From Clostridia bacterium (GTDB lineage: Bacteria > Bacillota_A > Clostridia > Oscillospirales > CAG-272): 6,391 nucleotides of DNA. How positions within the stretch are numbered: position 1 is the stretch's first letter; each line of letters begins with the position of its first letter. A program made the position numbers and the translations under genes. Positions 1 to 6,391 of the stretch are shown here, piece by piece. The notes under the pieces are model-generated. The model was not told the DNA's origin. It saw nothing but the letters and a program-made list of their open reading frames with translations, and ran no database searches. Where the stretch lies: the NCBI GenBank assembly GCA_017630995.1, contig JAGBUD010000027.1, forward strand, positions 1 to 6,391, in the 5' to 3' direction.

Positions 1-1
1 C

Positions 2-883
2 ACCCTCTACCAGAACGGTGCTATGGACTATACCATCGTAGTATCCGCTACCGCATCGGAGTCCGCCCCCCTTCAGTACATTGCTCCCTACTCGGGCTGT
101 GCTATGGGTGAATACTTTATGGACAAGGGCCGCGACGTGCTTGTTGTTTACGACGACCTTTCAAAGCACGCCGTTGCTTACAGAGCGCTTTCACTTCTTA
201 TAAGAAGACCTCCGGGCAGAGAAGCATACCCCGGTGACGTTTTCTATCTTCACTCAAGACTTCTTGAAAGAGCGGCAAGACTCTCCGACGAATGCGGCGG
301 AGGCTCACTCACCGCGCTTCCCATAATAGAAACACAGGCGGGTGACGTTTCGGCTTATATTCCCACTAACGTTATTTCGATAACCGACGGTCAGATATTC
401 CTTGAAACAGAGCTTTTCCACGCGGGTGTTCGCCCTGCGGTTAACCCCGGTATCTCGGTTTCCCGTGTTGGAGGAAACGCGCAGATAAAGGCAATGAAAA
501 AGGTTGCCGGCTCACTTAAGCTCCTCTATTCACAGTACAGAGAGCTTGCGGGCTTTGCGCAGTTCGGCTCCGACCTAGACGCGGATACGATGGCAAGACT
601 TGAGCAAGGTAAGCGCATCGTTGAGGTTTTAAAGCAAGGAAGAAACTCTCCCATCGCGGTTGAGCTTCAGATTGCTATAATATACGCAGTGGTAAACAAC
701 CTTTTGCGCGAAATTAAGGTTGAGGATATTTCAAGATTCGAAGAGGAGCTTTCGGAATACCTCGTTGCAACCAAGGAAGAGCTTTTGACTAAAATAAGAG
801 AAACCGGCGCTCTGACAAAGGAAATCGAAGACGAGCTTCGAGAGGCTATAAACACAACCACAGAAAAATTCATTATGAATTGA
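2..883 (+). CDS. atpA: ATP synthase F1 subunit alpha (5' end outside window)
   Basis: Non-catalytic nucleotide-binding subunit of the F1 hexamer (alpha3beta3), which couples ion flow through Fo to ATP synthesis or hydrolysis at the inner face of the membrane. The frame is open from the left edge: 293 codons are visible of the usual 500-510, so the N-terminal barrel and the Walker A loop lie upstream, and the ATG at 23 is an internal methionine. Visible, numbering that Met as 1: a Walker B-type strand (VLVVYDD, 39-45), the SITDGQ block (119-124), and [10 protein letters not shown] (138-147), which matches the alpha/beta family signature. Arg148 directly after it (codon 464-466) is the arginine finger that reaches into the beta catalytic site. 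The helical C-terminal domain runs to the TGA stop. atpG follows after 14 nt, so this is an operon. Nothing is degraded. Confidence 0.98.
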   Translation, partial: TLYQNGAMDYTIVVSATASESAPLQYIAPYSGCAMGEYFMDKGRDVLVVYDDLSKHAVAYRALSLLIRRPPGREAYPGDVFYLHSRLLERAARLSDECGGGSLTALPIIETQAGDVSAYIPTNVISITDGQIFLETELFHAGVRPAVNPGISVSRVGGNAQIKAMKKVAGSLKLLYSQYRELAGFAQFGSDLDADTMARLEQGKRIVEVLKQGRNSPIAVELQIAIIYAVVNNLLREIKVEDISRFEEELSEYLVATKEELLTKIRETGALTKEIEDELREAINTTTEKFIMN

Positions 884-884
884 T

Positions 885-890
885 GAGGTG
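885..890 (+). promoter_or_regulatory. Ribosome binding site of atpG
   Basis: GAGGTG sits 7 nt before the ATG at 898 and begins one base after the atpA stop codon. It decides the start of atpG: an in-frame ATG at 913 also exists but has no comparable motif at the right distance. Confidence 0.8.
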
Positions 891-897
891 CTAAAAA

Positions 898-1731
898 ATG
901 GCAGGCGCATCAATGAATGATATAAAGGCGCGCATCAAGAGCGTTGAAAGCACCATGCAGATAACCAAGGCAATGGAGCTTGTTGCAACCTCGAAATTAA
1001 GACGCGCCAGAGAAAACGCAGAAAAGGCACGCCCCTATCACGATATTCTCACCAAGGCAATCGACACCGTAAGAAATTCGGCGATTGACTGCAAAAAGGA
1101 AAATAACAAGTCCGAGCAAAAGAGGCTGATTATCGTTATTGCGGGTGACAGAGGTCTTGCGGGCGGATACAATGCAAACGTTTTCAAGATTGCCGAAAAG
1201 CTTGCGCAAGAAAAAAGCACGGCAATTCTCCCAATAGGAAAAAAGGCTCTTGAATATTTCAAGCGCCGCAGTGCCGAGATTTTCAGCGAAGAGGCTCCCC
1301 TTGTCAGCGACGTTGGCGTTGGAGCTTCGATGAAGCTTGCAGATGATATTTGCAATGTCTTTTTTGCGGGAGAGATAAGCGAGGTTTTCATAGTTTACAC
1401 GAAATTCGTTTCTATGATTTCGCAGCTTCCGCTTTACGAGCAGCTTTTGCCGCTTGAAAAAAGCGAGGGCAGCGAGTTTGACCCGATAATCGAGGAGGAC
1501 CCCGAGGAGCTTCTCTTAAAGATATTGCCCCAATACGTCGGCGGAATAATATACGCATCGGCGTGTGAAGCTATTGCTTCCGAATGCGGAGCGAGAAGAA
1601 CGGCAATGAATTCGGCAAACAAAAACGCCGCGGAAATGATTGATACCCTTATGCTCAAATATAACAGAGCACGTCAAGCGGTTATCACGCAGGAAATCAC
1701 CGAAATAGTTTCGGGCGCGGAGGCACTTTAA
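898..1731 (+). CDS. atpG: ATP synthase F1 subunit gamma
   Basis: Central rotor shaft of F1. Its N- and C-terminal helices form a coiled coil inside the alpha3beta3 ring, and it connects to the c-ring through its foot, with epsilon bound. The predicted 277 residues are close to the usual 280-290. The N-terminal helix carries the typical DIKARIKSV...MQITKAMELVA pattern (residues 8-30), followed by basic KLRRARE. The Rossmann-like middle domain contains IAGDRGLAGGYNANV (81-95). The C-terminal helix ends in ITQEITEIVSGAEA (263-276), which fits the gamma-subunit signature I-T-x-E-x2-[DE]-x3-G-A. The start at 898 is chosen for the GAGGTG 7 nt upstream; ATG 913 would remove only five residues. It lies between atpA and atpD in the canonical order. 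Confidence 0.98.
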   Translation: MAGASMNDIKARIKSVESTMQITKAMELVATSKLRRARENAEKARPYHDILTKAIDTVRNSAIDCKKENNKSEQKRLIIVIAGDRGLAGGYNANVFKIAEKLAQEKSTAILPIGKKALEYFKRRSAEIFSEEAPLVSDVGVGASMKLADDICNVFFAGEISEVFIVYTKFVSMISQLPLYEQLLPLEKSEGSEFDPIIEEDPEELLLKILPQYVGGIIYASACEAIASECGARRTAMNSANKNAAEMIDTLMLKYNRARQAVITQEITEIVSGAEAL

Positions 1732-1750
1732 TTTCGCCGCAAGGCACTTT
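1721..1750 (+). repeat. Short direct repeat at the atpG 3' end
   Basis: AGGCACTTT occurs at 1721-1729, overlapping the atpG stop codon, and again at 1742-1750, 21 bp later; both copies are followed closely by TAATT. A related ACTTTCTA pair lies at 1746-1753 and 1758-1765. This looks like a small tandem duplication that lengthened the atpG-atpD spacer; no function is evident. Confidence 0.5.
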
Positions 1751-1758
1751 CTAATTAA

Positions 1759-1774
1759 CTTTCTACTGAAAGGA
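1759..1774 (+). promoter_or_regulatory. atpD ribosome binding site within a weak hairpin
   Basis: The Shine-Dalgarno candidate AAAGGA (1769-1774) lies 12 nt before the atpD ATG, which is rather far. Its first half can pair in a 5-bp stem: CTTTC 1759-1763 with GAAAG 1768-1772, loop TACT. The stem is AT-rich and probably unstable. The 55-nt gap shows no convincing promoter, so atpD is most likely translated from the operon mRNA. Confidence 0.45.
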
Positions 1775-1777
1775 TAA

Positions 1778-3193
<1,416 letters not shown>

Positions 3194-3211
3194 TCGCTTT
3201 ATGAGCTTATA

Positions 3212-3217
3212 AGAGGT
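3212..3217 (+). promoter_or_regulatory. Ribosome binding site of atpC
   Basis: AGAGGT ends 5 nt before the ATG at 3223, in the 29-nt gap after the atpD stop. Good spacing supports the 3223 start. Confidence 0.7.
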
Positions 3218-3222
3218 TAGAA

Positions 3223-3621
3223 ATGAAAGAATTTCATTTACAAATAGTTACCCCCGACGGAATTGTTTTCGACGCGGCAGCAGAAAGCTTGCTTGCTCGC
3301 ACCGAATGCGGCGACGTTGAAATCCTCGCGGGGCACACGGATCTTTTCGCATCGCTCGGCATAGGAAGGGCAAGAATCAAAACCGCAGACGGCATAAAAA
3401 ACGCCTCGTCTGCCGGGGGATTCCTTTCGGTTTCGGGCGGAGAGGTTAAGCTTGTTGCAACGACCTTTGAGTTTCAAGAAAGCATCGACATTGAGCGCGC
3501 AAAAGCGGCAAAGGCGAATGCGGAAGAAAAGCTCAAAACGGCAAAAAACAACAAGGAAATCGACGTTGCAAAGGCAAAGCTTGCAAGAGCTATTAACAGA
3601 ATCAGAGTCAAGGAATTATAG
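3223..3621 (+). CDS. atpC: ATP synthase F1 subunit epsilon
   Basis: Small rotor subunit that binds gamma and the c-ring and can inhibit ATP hydrolysis through its mobile C-terminal helices. The 132 residues match the usual 130-140. Residues 1-84 form the beta-sandwich domain, starting FHLQIVTPDGIVFD and including the DVEILAGHTDLFASL turn (31-45). Residues 86-132 form the helical hairpin. IDIERA (88-93) fits the I/L-D-x-x-R-A motif that binds regulatory ATP in Bacillus-type epsilon, so nucleotide-dependent inhibition is plausible but inferred. The helices are rich in Lys and Ala (ERAKAAKANAEEKLK). It is the last gene of the operon; the terminator starts 75 nt downstream. A second overlapping frame here (3452-3661) is only a shadow. 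Confidence 0.97.
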   Translation: MKEFHLQIVTPDGIVFDAAAESLLARTECGDVEILAGHTDLFASLGIGRARIKTADGIKNASSAGGFLSVSGGEVKLVATTFEFQESIDIERAKAAKANAEEKLKTAKNNKEIDVAKAKLARAINRIRVKEL

Positions 3622-3696
3622 TAATGCGGTAACACGCCCCCACTTTATGCTTGACCTCTGACACAAAAACCACAAAACGCGAGTACCTATAAAATC

Positions 3697-3748
3697 AAAA
3701 AGAGAGAACGACTCGGCATAATCCGAGCTAAACCGTTCTCTCTTTTTT
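3697..3748. terminator. Strong, probably bidirectional intrinsic terminator
   Basis: A perfect 14-bp inverted repeat: the arm 3697-3710 (AAAAAGAGAGAACG) pairs with 3734-3747 (CGTTCTCTCTTTTT). The 23-nt loop contains a second stem, CTCGG 3712-3716 with CCGAG 3723-3727. On the + strand the hairpin ends in six T (3743-3748), ending the atp operon. On the - strand it ends in TTTTT followed by GATTTTAT, so it can also stop transcription from the AraC gene. Convergent gene orientation fits a shared terminator. Confidence 0.9.
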
Positions 3749-3801
3749 ATATTCATTTTCAAAGCAAAAAAATCACAACTCCGAGGTATAGCAAATCGGA
3801 A

Positions 3802-3903
3802 TTACAAGGCTCTGATAACGGCAGAAATCCTATCAGCAAGGGCGGCATTGCTCTCACCTTGATACCACACGGCTCCCGATGTGAAAACATTACTCAACTT
3901 CAT
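3802..3903 (-). pseudogene. Remnant of a sialate O-acetylesterase/CE6-like (SASA) esterase, or a 33-aa small ORF
   Basis: Read on the minus strand, ATG 3903-3901 to TAA 3804-3802 encodes 33 residues that include SGAVWYQGESNA (residues 9-20). The block G-[AV]-[IV]-W-Y-Q-G-E-S-[ND]-A is a conserved motif of the SASA family (sialate O-acetylesterases and CE6-like acetylxylan esterases), and a chance match over eight such residues is very unlikely. Nothing else of the roughly 250-600-residue enzyme is visible: the catalytic GQSN block is absent and the frame stops 13 residues after the motif. It begins 25 nt after the AraC stop. AGAGGA stands 7 nt before the ATG, so translation as a small second cistron is possible. 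I favour a deletion scar of a former esterase gene; a functional micro-protein is the alternative. Confidence 0.6.
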
Positions 3904-3928
3904 TTTTAAATCCTCTGAAGTCCGCGGC

Positions 3929-4735
3929 TCACTTATATTGCTTTGGCGTTATTCCGAATCTTTTTTTGAAAAGCCTTATAAAATTCGATGAATCCGAAAA
4001 TCCCGATTCCGCAGAAGCCTCAAGCACGCTCTTTCCGTTTTTTAAAAGTATTCTCGAATACGCAAGCTTTTTTGTTTCAAGATACATCTTCGGGGTGGTT
4101 TGCAGATGTGCCTTAAAGAGTCTGTTAAGGGTGCTTTGGCTCAAATAATATTTGGCGCAAAAATAATCAAGCCCCTTTATATATCTGAAATTCTCGTTTA
4201 TATCCGCCAAAATCTGCTTCATTGTGTCCGTTGGGGCAACCGTTTTGATTTCCTTGCCTATGAATTTGCGAAGCACGTCGAGCATTTCGAGGGTAAGATA
4301 AAGCTGCGCGTGGGTGTCCTTTGCATCAGACGCCTCCATCAGCCTATCGCAGAGTCTGTTGAGAATGAGTCTGTTCTCCTCGTCGGGTCTTAAAAGATTA
4401 TCCTTGCCAAGCTCGTGCTTTAGAAAATCCTCAAAAATAAACGAGGCTGAAACGTCAAACCAAAAGCACATATGTCTATGCACCGAATCACTGTTAAGAA
4501 CGCAGTTATGAATCTCATTGGGCTTCGTTATTATCACGTCACCGGGTTGAAGCTTATAATGCGATGACTCAACCGCAAACGAAACGTCACCCTCCGTCAG
4601 TATATATACCTCAAGCGCATCGTGCAGATGCGGTGTCCAGCTTTTTGCAATCGTGGTATCTTCCTTGTTTTCACGGTAAAACCTTACTCCGTATCCCGTG
4701 ATATCGGGAACGTTTAAATAGCGAAAATCCGTCAT
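3929..4735 (-). CDS. AraC-family transcriptional regulator with cupin sensor domain
   Basis: Predicted 268-residue cytoplasmic DNA-binding regulator, probably of the divergent glycoside hydrolase gene. Residues ~15-95 form an AraC-type cupin sensor: HLHDALEVYILTEGDVSF (36-53), then a KLQPGDVIITKPNEIH strand pair (61-76), with His36, His38, Glu42 and His76 at the usual pocket positions. Residues ~172-268 form the AraC DNA-binding domain. Its first HTH is around 186-208 (YFCAKYYLSQSTLNRLFKAH). The second is around 236-258 and ends in the typical GFSDSSNFIRLFKKRFGITP (245-264). The ATG at 4735 is preferred over an in-frame GTG at 4756. The ATG has GGAGGAG just upstream, and the GTG would lie almost at the predicted transcription start with no ribosome binding site. 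The ligand is unknown; a xylose-type sugar or oligosaccharide is a guess from the neighbour. Confidence 0.92.
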   Translation of the reverse strand: MTDFRYLNVPDITGYGVRFYRENKEDTTIAKSWTPHLHDALEVYILTEGDVSFAVESSHYKLQPGDVIITKPNEIHNCVLNSDSVHRHMCFWFDVSASFIFEDFLKHELGKDNLLRPDEENRLILNRLCDRLMEASDAKDTHAQLYLTLEMLDVLRKFIGKEIKTVAPTDTMKQILADINENFRYIKGLDYFCAKYYLSQSTLNRLFKAHLQTTPKMYLETKKLAYSRILLKNGKSVLEASAESGFSDSSNFIRLFKKRFGITPKQYK

Positions 4736-4737
4736 AA

Positions 4738-4744
4738 CTCCTCC
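4738..4744 (-). promoter_or_regulatory. Ribosome binding site deciding the AraC start
   Basis: On the minus strand GGAGGAG is followed by TT and then the ATG at 4735. Spacing is short (4 nt from GGAGG), but the motif is nearly complete. It makes the ATG the likely start instead of the GTG seven codons upstream. Confidence 0.75.
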
Positions 4745-4764
4745 AGACTCAAACACTTTAAATA

Positions 4765-4793
4765 ATTATATTATATCGTATAGGCATTGTCAA
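4765..4793 (-). promoter_or_regulatory. Consensus sigma-A promoter of the AraC gene
   Basis: Read on the minus strand, TTGACA (4793-4788) and TATAAT (4770-4765) are separated by exactly 17 bp: a perfect match to the sigma-70/sigma-A consensus. A second TATAAT at 4775-4770 would give a 12-bp spacer and is not usable. The expected start of transcription is near 4758, giving a leader of only about 23 nt before the ATG at 4735. This suggests strong basal expression unless it is repressed. Confidence 0.85.
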
Positions 4794-4800
4794 GTTGATT

Positions 4801-4890
4801 TACAAAGAAATGACAGTTTTTTTCTCTTTCGCGAAAAGAATAGTCATTTTTTCTTTTTAACGAAACGAAAATATGACAAGAAATGAATAT
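4801..4890. promoter_or_regulatory. Candidate operator region between divergent promoters
   Basis: AAGAAATGA occurs at 4805-4813 and again, same strand, at 4878-4886; the start-to-start distance of 73 bp is close to seven helical turns. A related element lies inverted at 4843-4858 (GTCATT then a T/C run). AAATGAC 4808-4814 and GTCATTT 4843-4849 form a 7-bp inverted repeat centred near 4828. A separate 10-bp palindrome, TTTCGCGAAA, spans 4827-4836. AraC proteins usually bind direct-repeat half sites, so the AAGAAATGA copies are the better candidates for the adjacent regulator; the palindrome would suit a different, dimeric repressor. Assignment is inference. Confidence 0.45.
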
Positions 4891-4895
4891 TCTTT

Positions 4896-4924
4896 TTTAA
4901 TTATAGGCAAAAAAATCTTATAAT
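4896..4924 (+). promoter_or_regulatory. Probable activator-dependent promoter of the glycoside hydrolase
   Basis: A perfect -10 box TATAAT lies at 4919-4924. The hexamer 17 bp upstream (4896-4901, TTTAAT) matches only three positions of the -35 consensus. A good -10 with a poor -35 is typical of promoters needing an activator such as an AraC protein. The nearer AAGAAATGA copy ends 9 bp upstream of this hexamer, a plausible activating position. The expected leader is about 50 nt. Confidence 0.55.
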
Positions 4925-4969
4925 TATATGTTAAAATTAGAGTAGTGGAAAAATCTATTTAAAATATTT

Positions 4970-4975
4970 AGGAGA
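4970..4975 (+). promoter_or_regulatory. Ribosome binding site of the glycoside hydrolase gene
   Basis: AGGAGA lies 6 nt before the ATG at 4982, optimal spacing, and fixes that start. Confidence 0.85.
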
Positions 4976-4981
4976 TAGACC

Positions 4982-6325
4982 ATGAATAACGTATCGGTCA
5001 ATTTCAAAAAAGCCGACGGCAAGATAAGGCACGTCAACGCAACGAACAACGGCCCCGCAGGCTCTCGCGTTCGTATGACAGGAAACTTCAAAAATTACCA
5101 AGAGCTTGAAATACCTTACGCAAGACTGCACGATTCCGCATTCTACGCTGCCAATTACGGCGGCGAATACGCCGTAGACGTTCACAGAGTTTTCCCGAAT
5201 TTTGACGCTGACGAAAACGATCCCGCCTCTTACTTATTCAAACCCACCGACTCTTACCTTGAGGATATCGTTTCGGTTGGTACCAAAATATACTACAGAC
5301 TTGGCGCTTCGATTGAGCACGGCTACAAAAGAGGCACGTATCCGCCAAAGGACTTTTTGAAATGGGCGAAAATATGCGAGCATATAATCCGCCACTACAC
5401 AGAGGGCTGGGCTGACGGATATAACCACGATATAGAATACTGGGAAATTTGGAACGAATTTGACTGCAAAAATCACGACGGCTCGAACCCATGCTGGCAG
5501 GGCACGAACGAGGAATACTATGATTTTTACTGCACGGTATCTGCCTATTTGAAGTCTAAATTTCCACATCTTAAAATAGGTGGCCCTGCGCTTTGCTCAT
5601 TTAATGAGCCCGTTATTAAAGCCTTTCTTAACGAGGTAAAGAGCCGCGGTGCTGCTCTGGATTTCTTTTCTTATCATTGGTACGGATGCACGGTTGAATC
5701 CTTTGTGAATATCATCAGAAATGTAAACAGGGTTCTTGACGATTGCGGATTTTCGAATATGGAAACGCATATCAACGAGTGGAATTACATCAGAGGCTGG
5801 CTCGGAGAAGAATACACATACTCGATGAACACCATAATCGGCGCAAAGGGAGCAGCGTTCGTTAGCGCGATAATGACTGCGGCACAAAAGGAAAAACTTG
5901 ATATGCTTATGTACTACGACGCTCGTCCTTCGGGATTTAACGGCATTTTCGCAAATTACGGAAACGTACATAACTCATTTTACACATTTAAAGCAGCAAA
6001 AGAAATCAAGCGTCTTTCGAACAGCGTTTATACAGAATGTGACGAAAACCTTTACGCAATGGCGGCAACAGACAACACCGATTCTGCCCTGCTCCTCACA
6101 TATTTCAACGATGATGACAGCAGCGAGGACAAGATTGTCAAAATCGAAATCGACGGAGCAAAAACGGCAGACTGCGTTAAAGCACAGACGTATCTCATAG
6201 ACGCAAATCACAACCTTTCGCTTGTGAGAGAGGAATACTTCACAGCCGAAAAGTTCAGTATCATAGCAAAAATGAAAAACTACGATACCTATCTAATTAA
6301 AATATCAAAAGCTGACTTCACTTAA
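4982..6325 (+). CDS. GH39-like (clan GH-A) glycoside hydrolase, putative beta-xylosidase
   Basis: Predicted 447-residue enzyme with no signal peptide or membrane segment, so it should act in the cytoplasm on imported oligosaccharides. Residues ~40-340 look like the (beta/alpha)8 barrel: PYARLHDS (45-52) at an early strand; IEYWEIWNEFD (151-161), whose Glu159 is the likely acid/base; LDFFSYHWYG (226-235); and THINEWN (262-268), whose Glu266 is the likely nucleophile. The 107-residue spacing between the two is close to that of characterised GH39 beta-xylosidases (Glu160/Glu277-278). Residues ~345-447 fit the small C-terminal beta-sandwich of these enzymes. Most clan members have NEP at the acid/base site; here it is NEF. 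Substrate is uncertain: beta-xylosidase is the family default, but another beta-glycosidase is possible. It is divergent from the AraC gene, and another gene appears to follow. Confidence 0.8.
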   Translation: MNNVSVNFKKADGKIRHVNATNNGPAGSRVRMTGNFKNYQELEIPYARLHDSAFYAANYGGEYAVDVHRVFPNFDADENDPASYLFKPTDSYLEDIVSVGTKIYYRLGASIEHGYKRGTYPPKDFLKWAKICEHIIRHYTEGWADGYNHDIEYWEIWNEFDCKNHDGSNPCWQGTNEEYYDFYCTVSAYLKSKFPHLKIGGPALCSFNEPVIKAFLNEVKSRGAALDFFSYHWYGCTVESFVNIIRNVNRVLDDCGFSNMETHINEWNYIRGWLGEEYTYSMNTIIGAKGAAFVSAIMTAAQKEKLDMLMYYDARPSGFNGIFANYGNVHNSFYTFKAAKEIKRLSNSVYTECDENLYAMAATDNTDSALLLTYFNDDDSSEDKIVKIEIDGAKTADCVKAQTYLIDANHNLSLVREEYFTAEKFSIIAKMKNYDTYLIKISKADFT

Positions 6326-6343
6326 AGTGCCCTGCGCTTTGAG
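6321..6343 (+). other. Hairpin overlapping the hydrolase stop codon
   Basis: Positions 6321-6330 can pair with 6334-6343 over 10 bp, including two G-U pairs, around a 3-nt CCT loop; the TAA stop (6323-6325) is inside the stem. No T-run follows, so it is not a normal intrinsic terminator. It may protect the 3' end of the hydrolase part of the mRNA or lower readthrough to the next gene. Confidence 0.45.
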
Positions 6344-6376
6344 GTCAAAATATAACCTAACATAGTAAATAAACAA

Positions 6377-6383
6377 AAGGAGA
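6377..6383 (+). promoter_or_regulatory. Ribosome binding site of the next gene, beyond the right edge
   Basis: AAGGAGA is placed so that a start codon beginning at or just after 6391 would have standard spacing (8 nt from GGAG if A6391 opens an ATG). With no terminator since the hydrolase stop, a co-transcribed downstream gene is likely, but its product cannot be seen. Confidence 0.65.
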
Positions 6384-6391
6384 ATATATTA

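Larger units (their letters stand above)
3622..3928. other. Convergent intergenic region between atpC and the AraC gene
   Basis: These 307 bases hold no intact gene of normal size. 3622-3696 shows no recognisable element. 3697-3748 is the shared terminator. 3749-3801 is AT-rich and featureless. 3802-3903 (minus strand) is the esterase-like remnant described separately. 3911-3916 gives AGAGGA on the minus strand, 7 nt before the remnant's ATG. Confidence 0.7.

Noticed and set aside
384..390. DELSEDD variant of the beta-subunit lever (residue numbers of atpD) as a functional anomaly
   Set aside because: A conservative Glu-to-Asp change; acidic variation in this motif is ordinary and the remaining catalytic motifs are intact.
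3452..3661. 69-codon + strand frame overlapping the atpC 3' end
   Set aside because: Out-of-frame shadow of atpC with a low-complexity Lys/Arg/Gln composition and no family resemblance.
3652..3695. TTGACC and TATAAA as a promoter after atpC
   Set aside because: The two boxes are more than 30 bp apart and no + strand gene follows before the terminator.
4735..4756. GTG start at 4756 for the AraC-family gene (seven extra residues)
   Set aside because: It has no ribosome binding site and lies at the predicted transcription start; the ATG at 4735 has GGAGGAG immediately upstream.
5234..5971. Minus-strand frames of 84-124 codons opposite the glycoside hydrolase
   Set aside because: Hydrophobic-looking translations arise from the complement of the hydrolase codons; no start signals or motifs.

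Overview
The window looks like a chromosomal segment of a fermentative Clostridia-type Firmicute, plausibly an uncultured gut member of the Oscillospirales/Ruminococcaceae. This rests on the style of the ATP synthase sequences, moderate GC in the genes, very AT-rich intergenic DNA, strong GGAGG-type ribosome binding sites and a local AraC regulator/glycoside hydrolase pair. The taxonomic placement is inference; no rRNA or other marker is present.

Positions 1-3621 (+ strand) hold the distal half of an F1Fo ATP synthase operon in canonical order: the 3' part of atpA (alpha), then atpG (gamma), atpD (beta) and atpC (epsilon), with gaps of 14, 55 and 29 nt. The visible catalytic and regulatory motifs are intact: alpha arginine finger, beta Walker A/B and GER glutamate, gamma C-terminal signature, and the epsilon ATP-binding-type motif. 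The upstream genes and the first ~210 alpha residues lie outside the window. The operon ends at a strong hairpin at 3697-3748. Both arms carry A/T tracts, so it can also serve the convergent minus-strand unit.

Positions 3749-4735 (- strand) hold an AraC-family regulator with an N-terminal cupin-type sensor and a C-terminal double HTH. Just 3' of it lies a 33-codon frame carrying a WYQGESNA block. That block is a hallmark of the sialate O-acetylesterase/CE6-like (SASA) esterases, so this looks like the scar of a lost carbohydrate esterase gene, although it still has a Shine-Dalgarno-like sequence and an ATG.

Positions 4736-4981 are the divergent regulatory region. The regulator has a perfect consensus sigma-A promoter (TTGACA-17-TATAAT) with a very short leader. 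The hydrolase has a TATAAT box with a poor -35, as expected of an activator-dependent promoter. Between them lie an AAGAAATGA direct repeat 73 bp apart (about seven helical turns), an inverted related element, and a TTTCGCGAAA palindrome.

Positions 4982-6325 (+ strand) encode an intracellular GH-A clan glycoside hydrolase resembling GH39 beta-xylosidases, with candidate acid/base Glu159 and nucleophile Glu266. It has NEF where most clan members have NEP. A hairpin over its stop codon and a good ribosome binding site at the right edge show that another gene follows, probably in the same transcript. The AraC-type protein most likely senses a sugar and activates the hydrolase unit. The two halves of the window (energy metabolism and glycan use) are simply neighbours separated by the terminator. 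No tRNA, rRNA, CRISPR, insertion sequence or attachment site was seen. I did not find a clearly novel multi-gene system; the esterase scar and the divergent promoter region are the most informative unusual elements.
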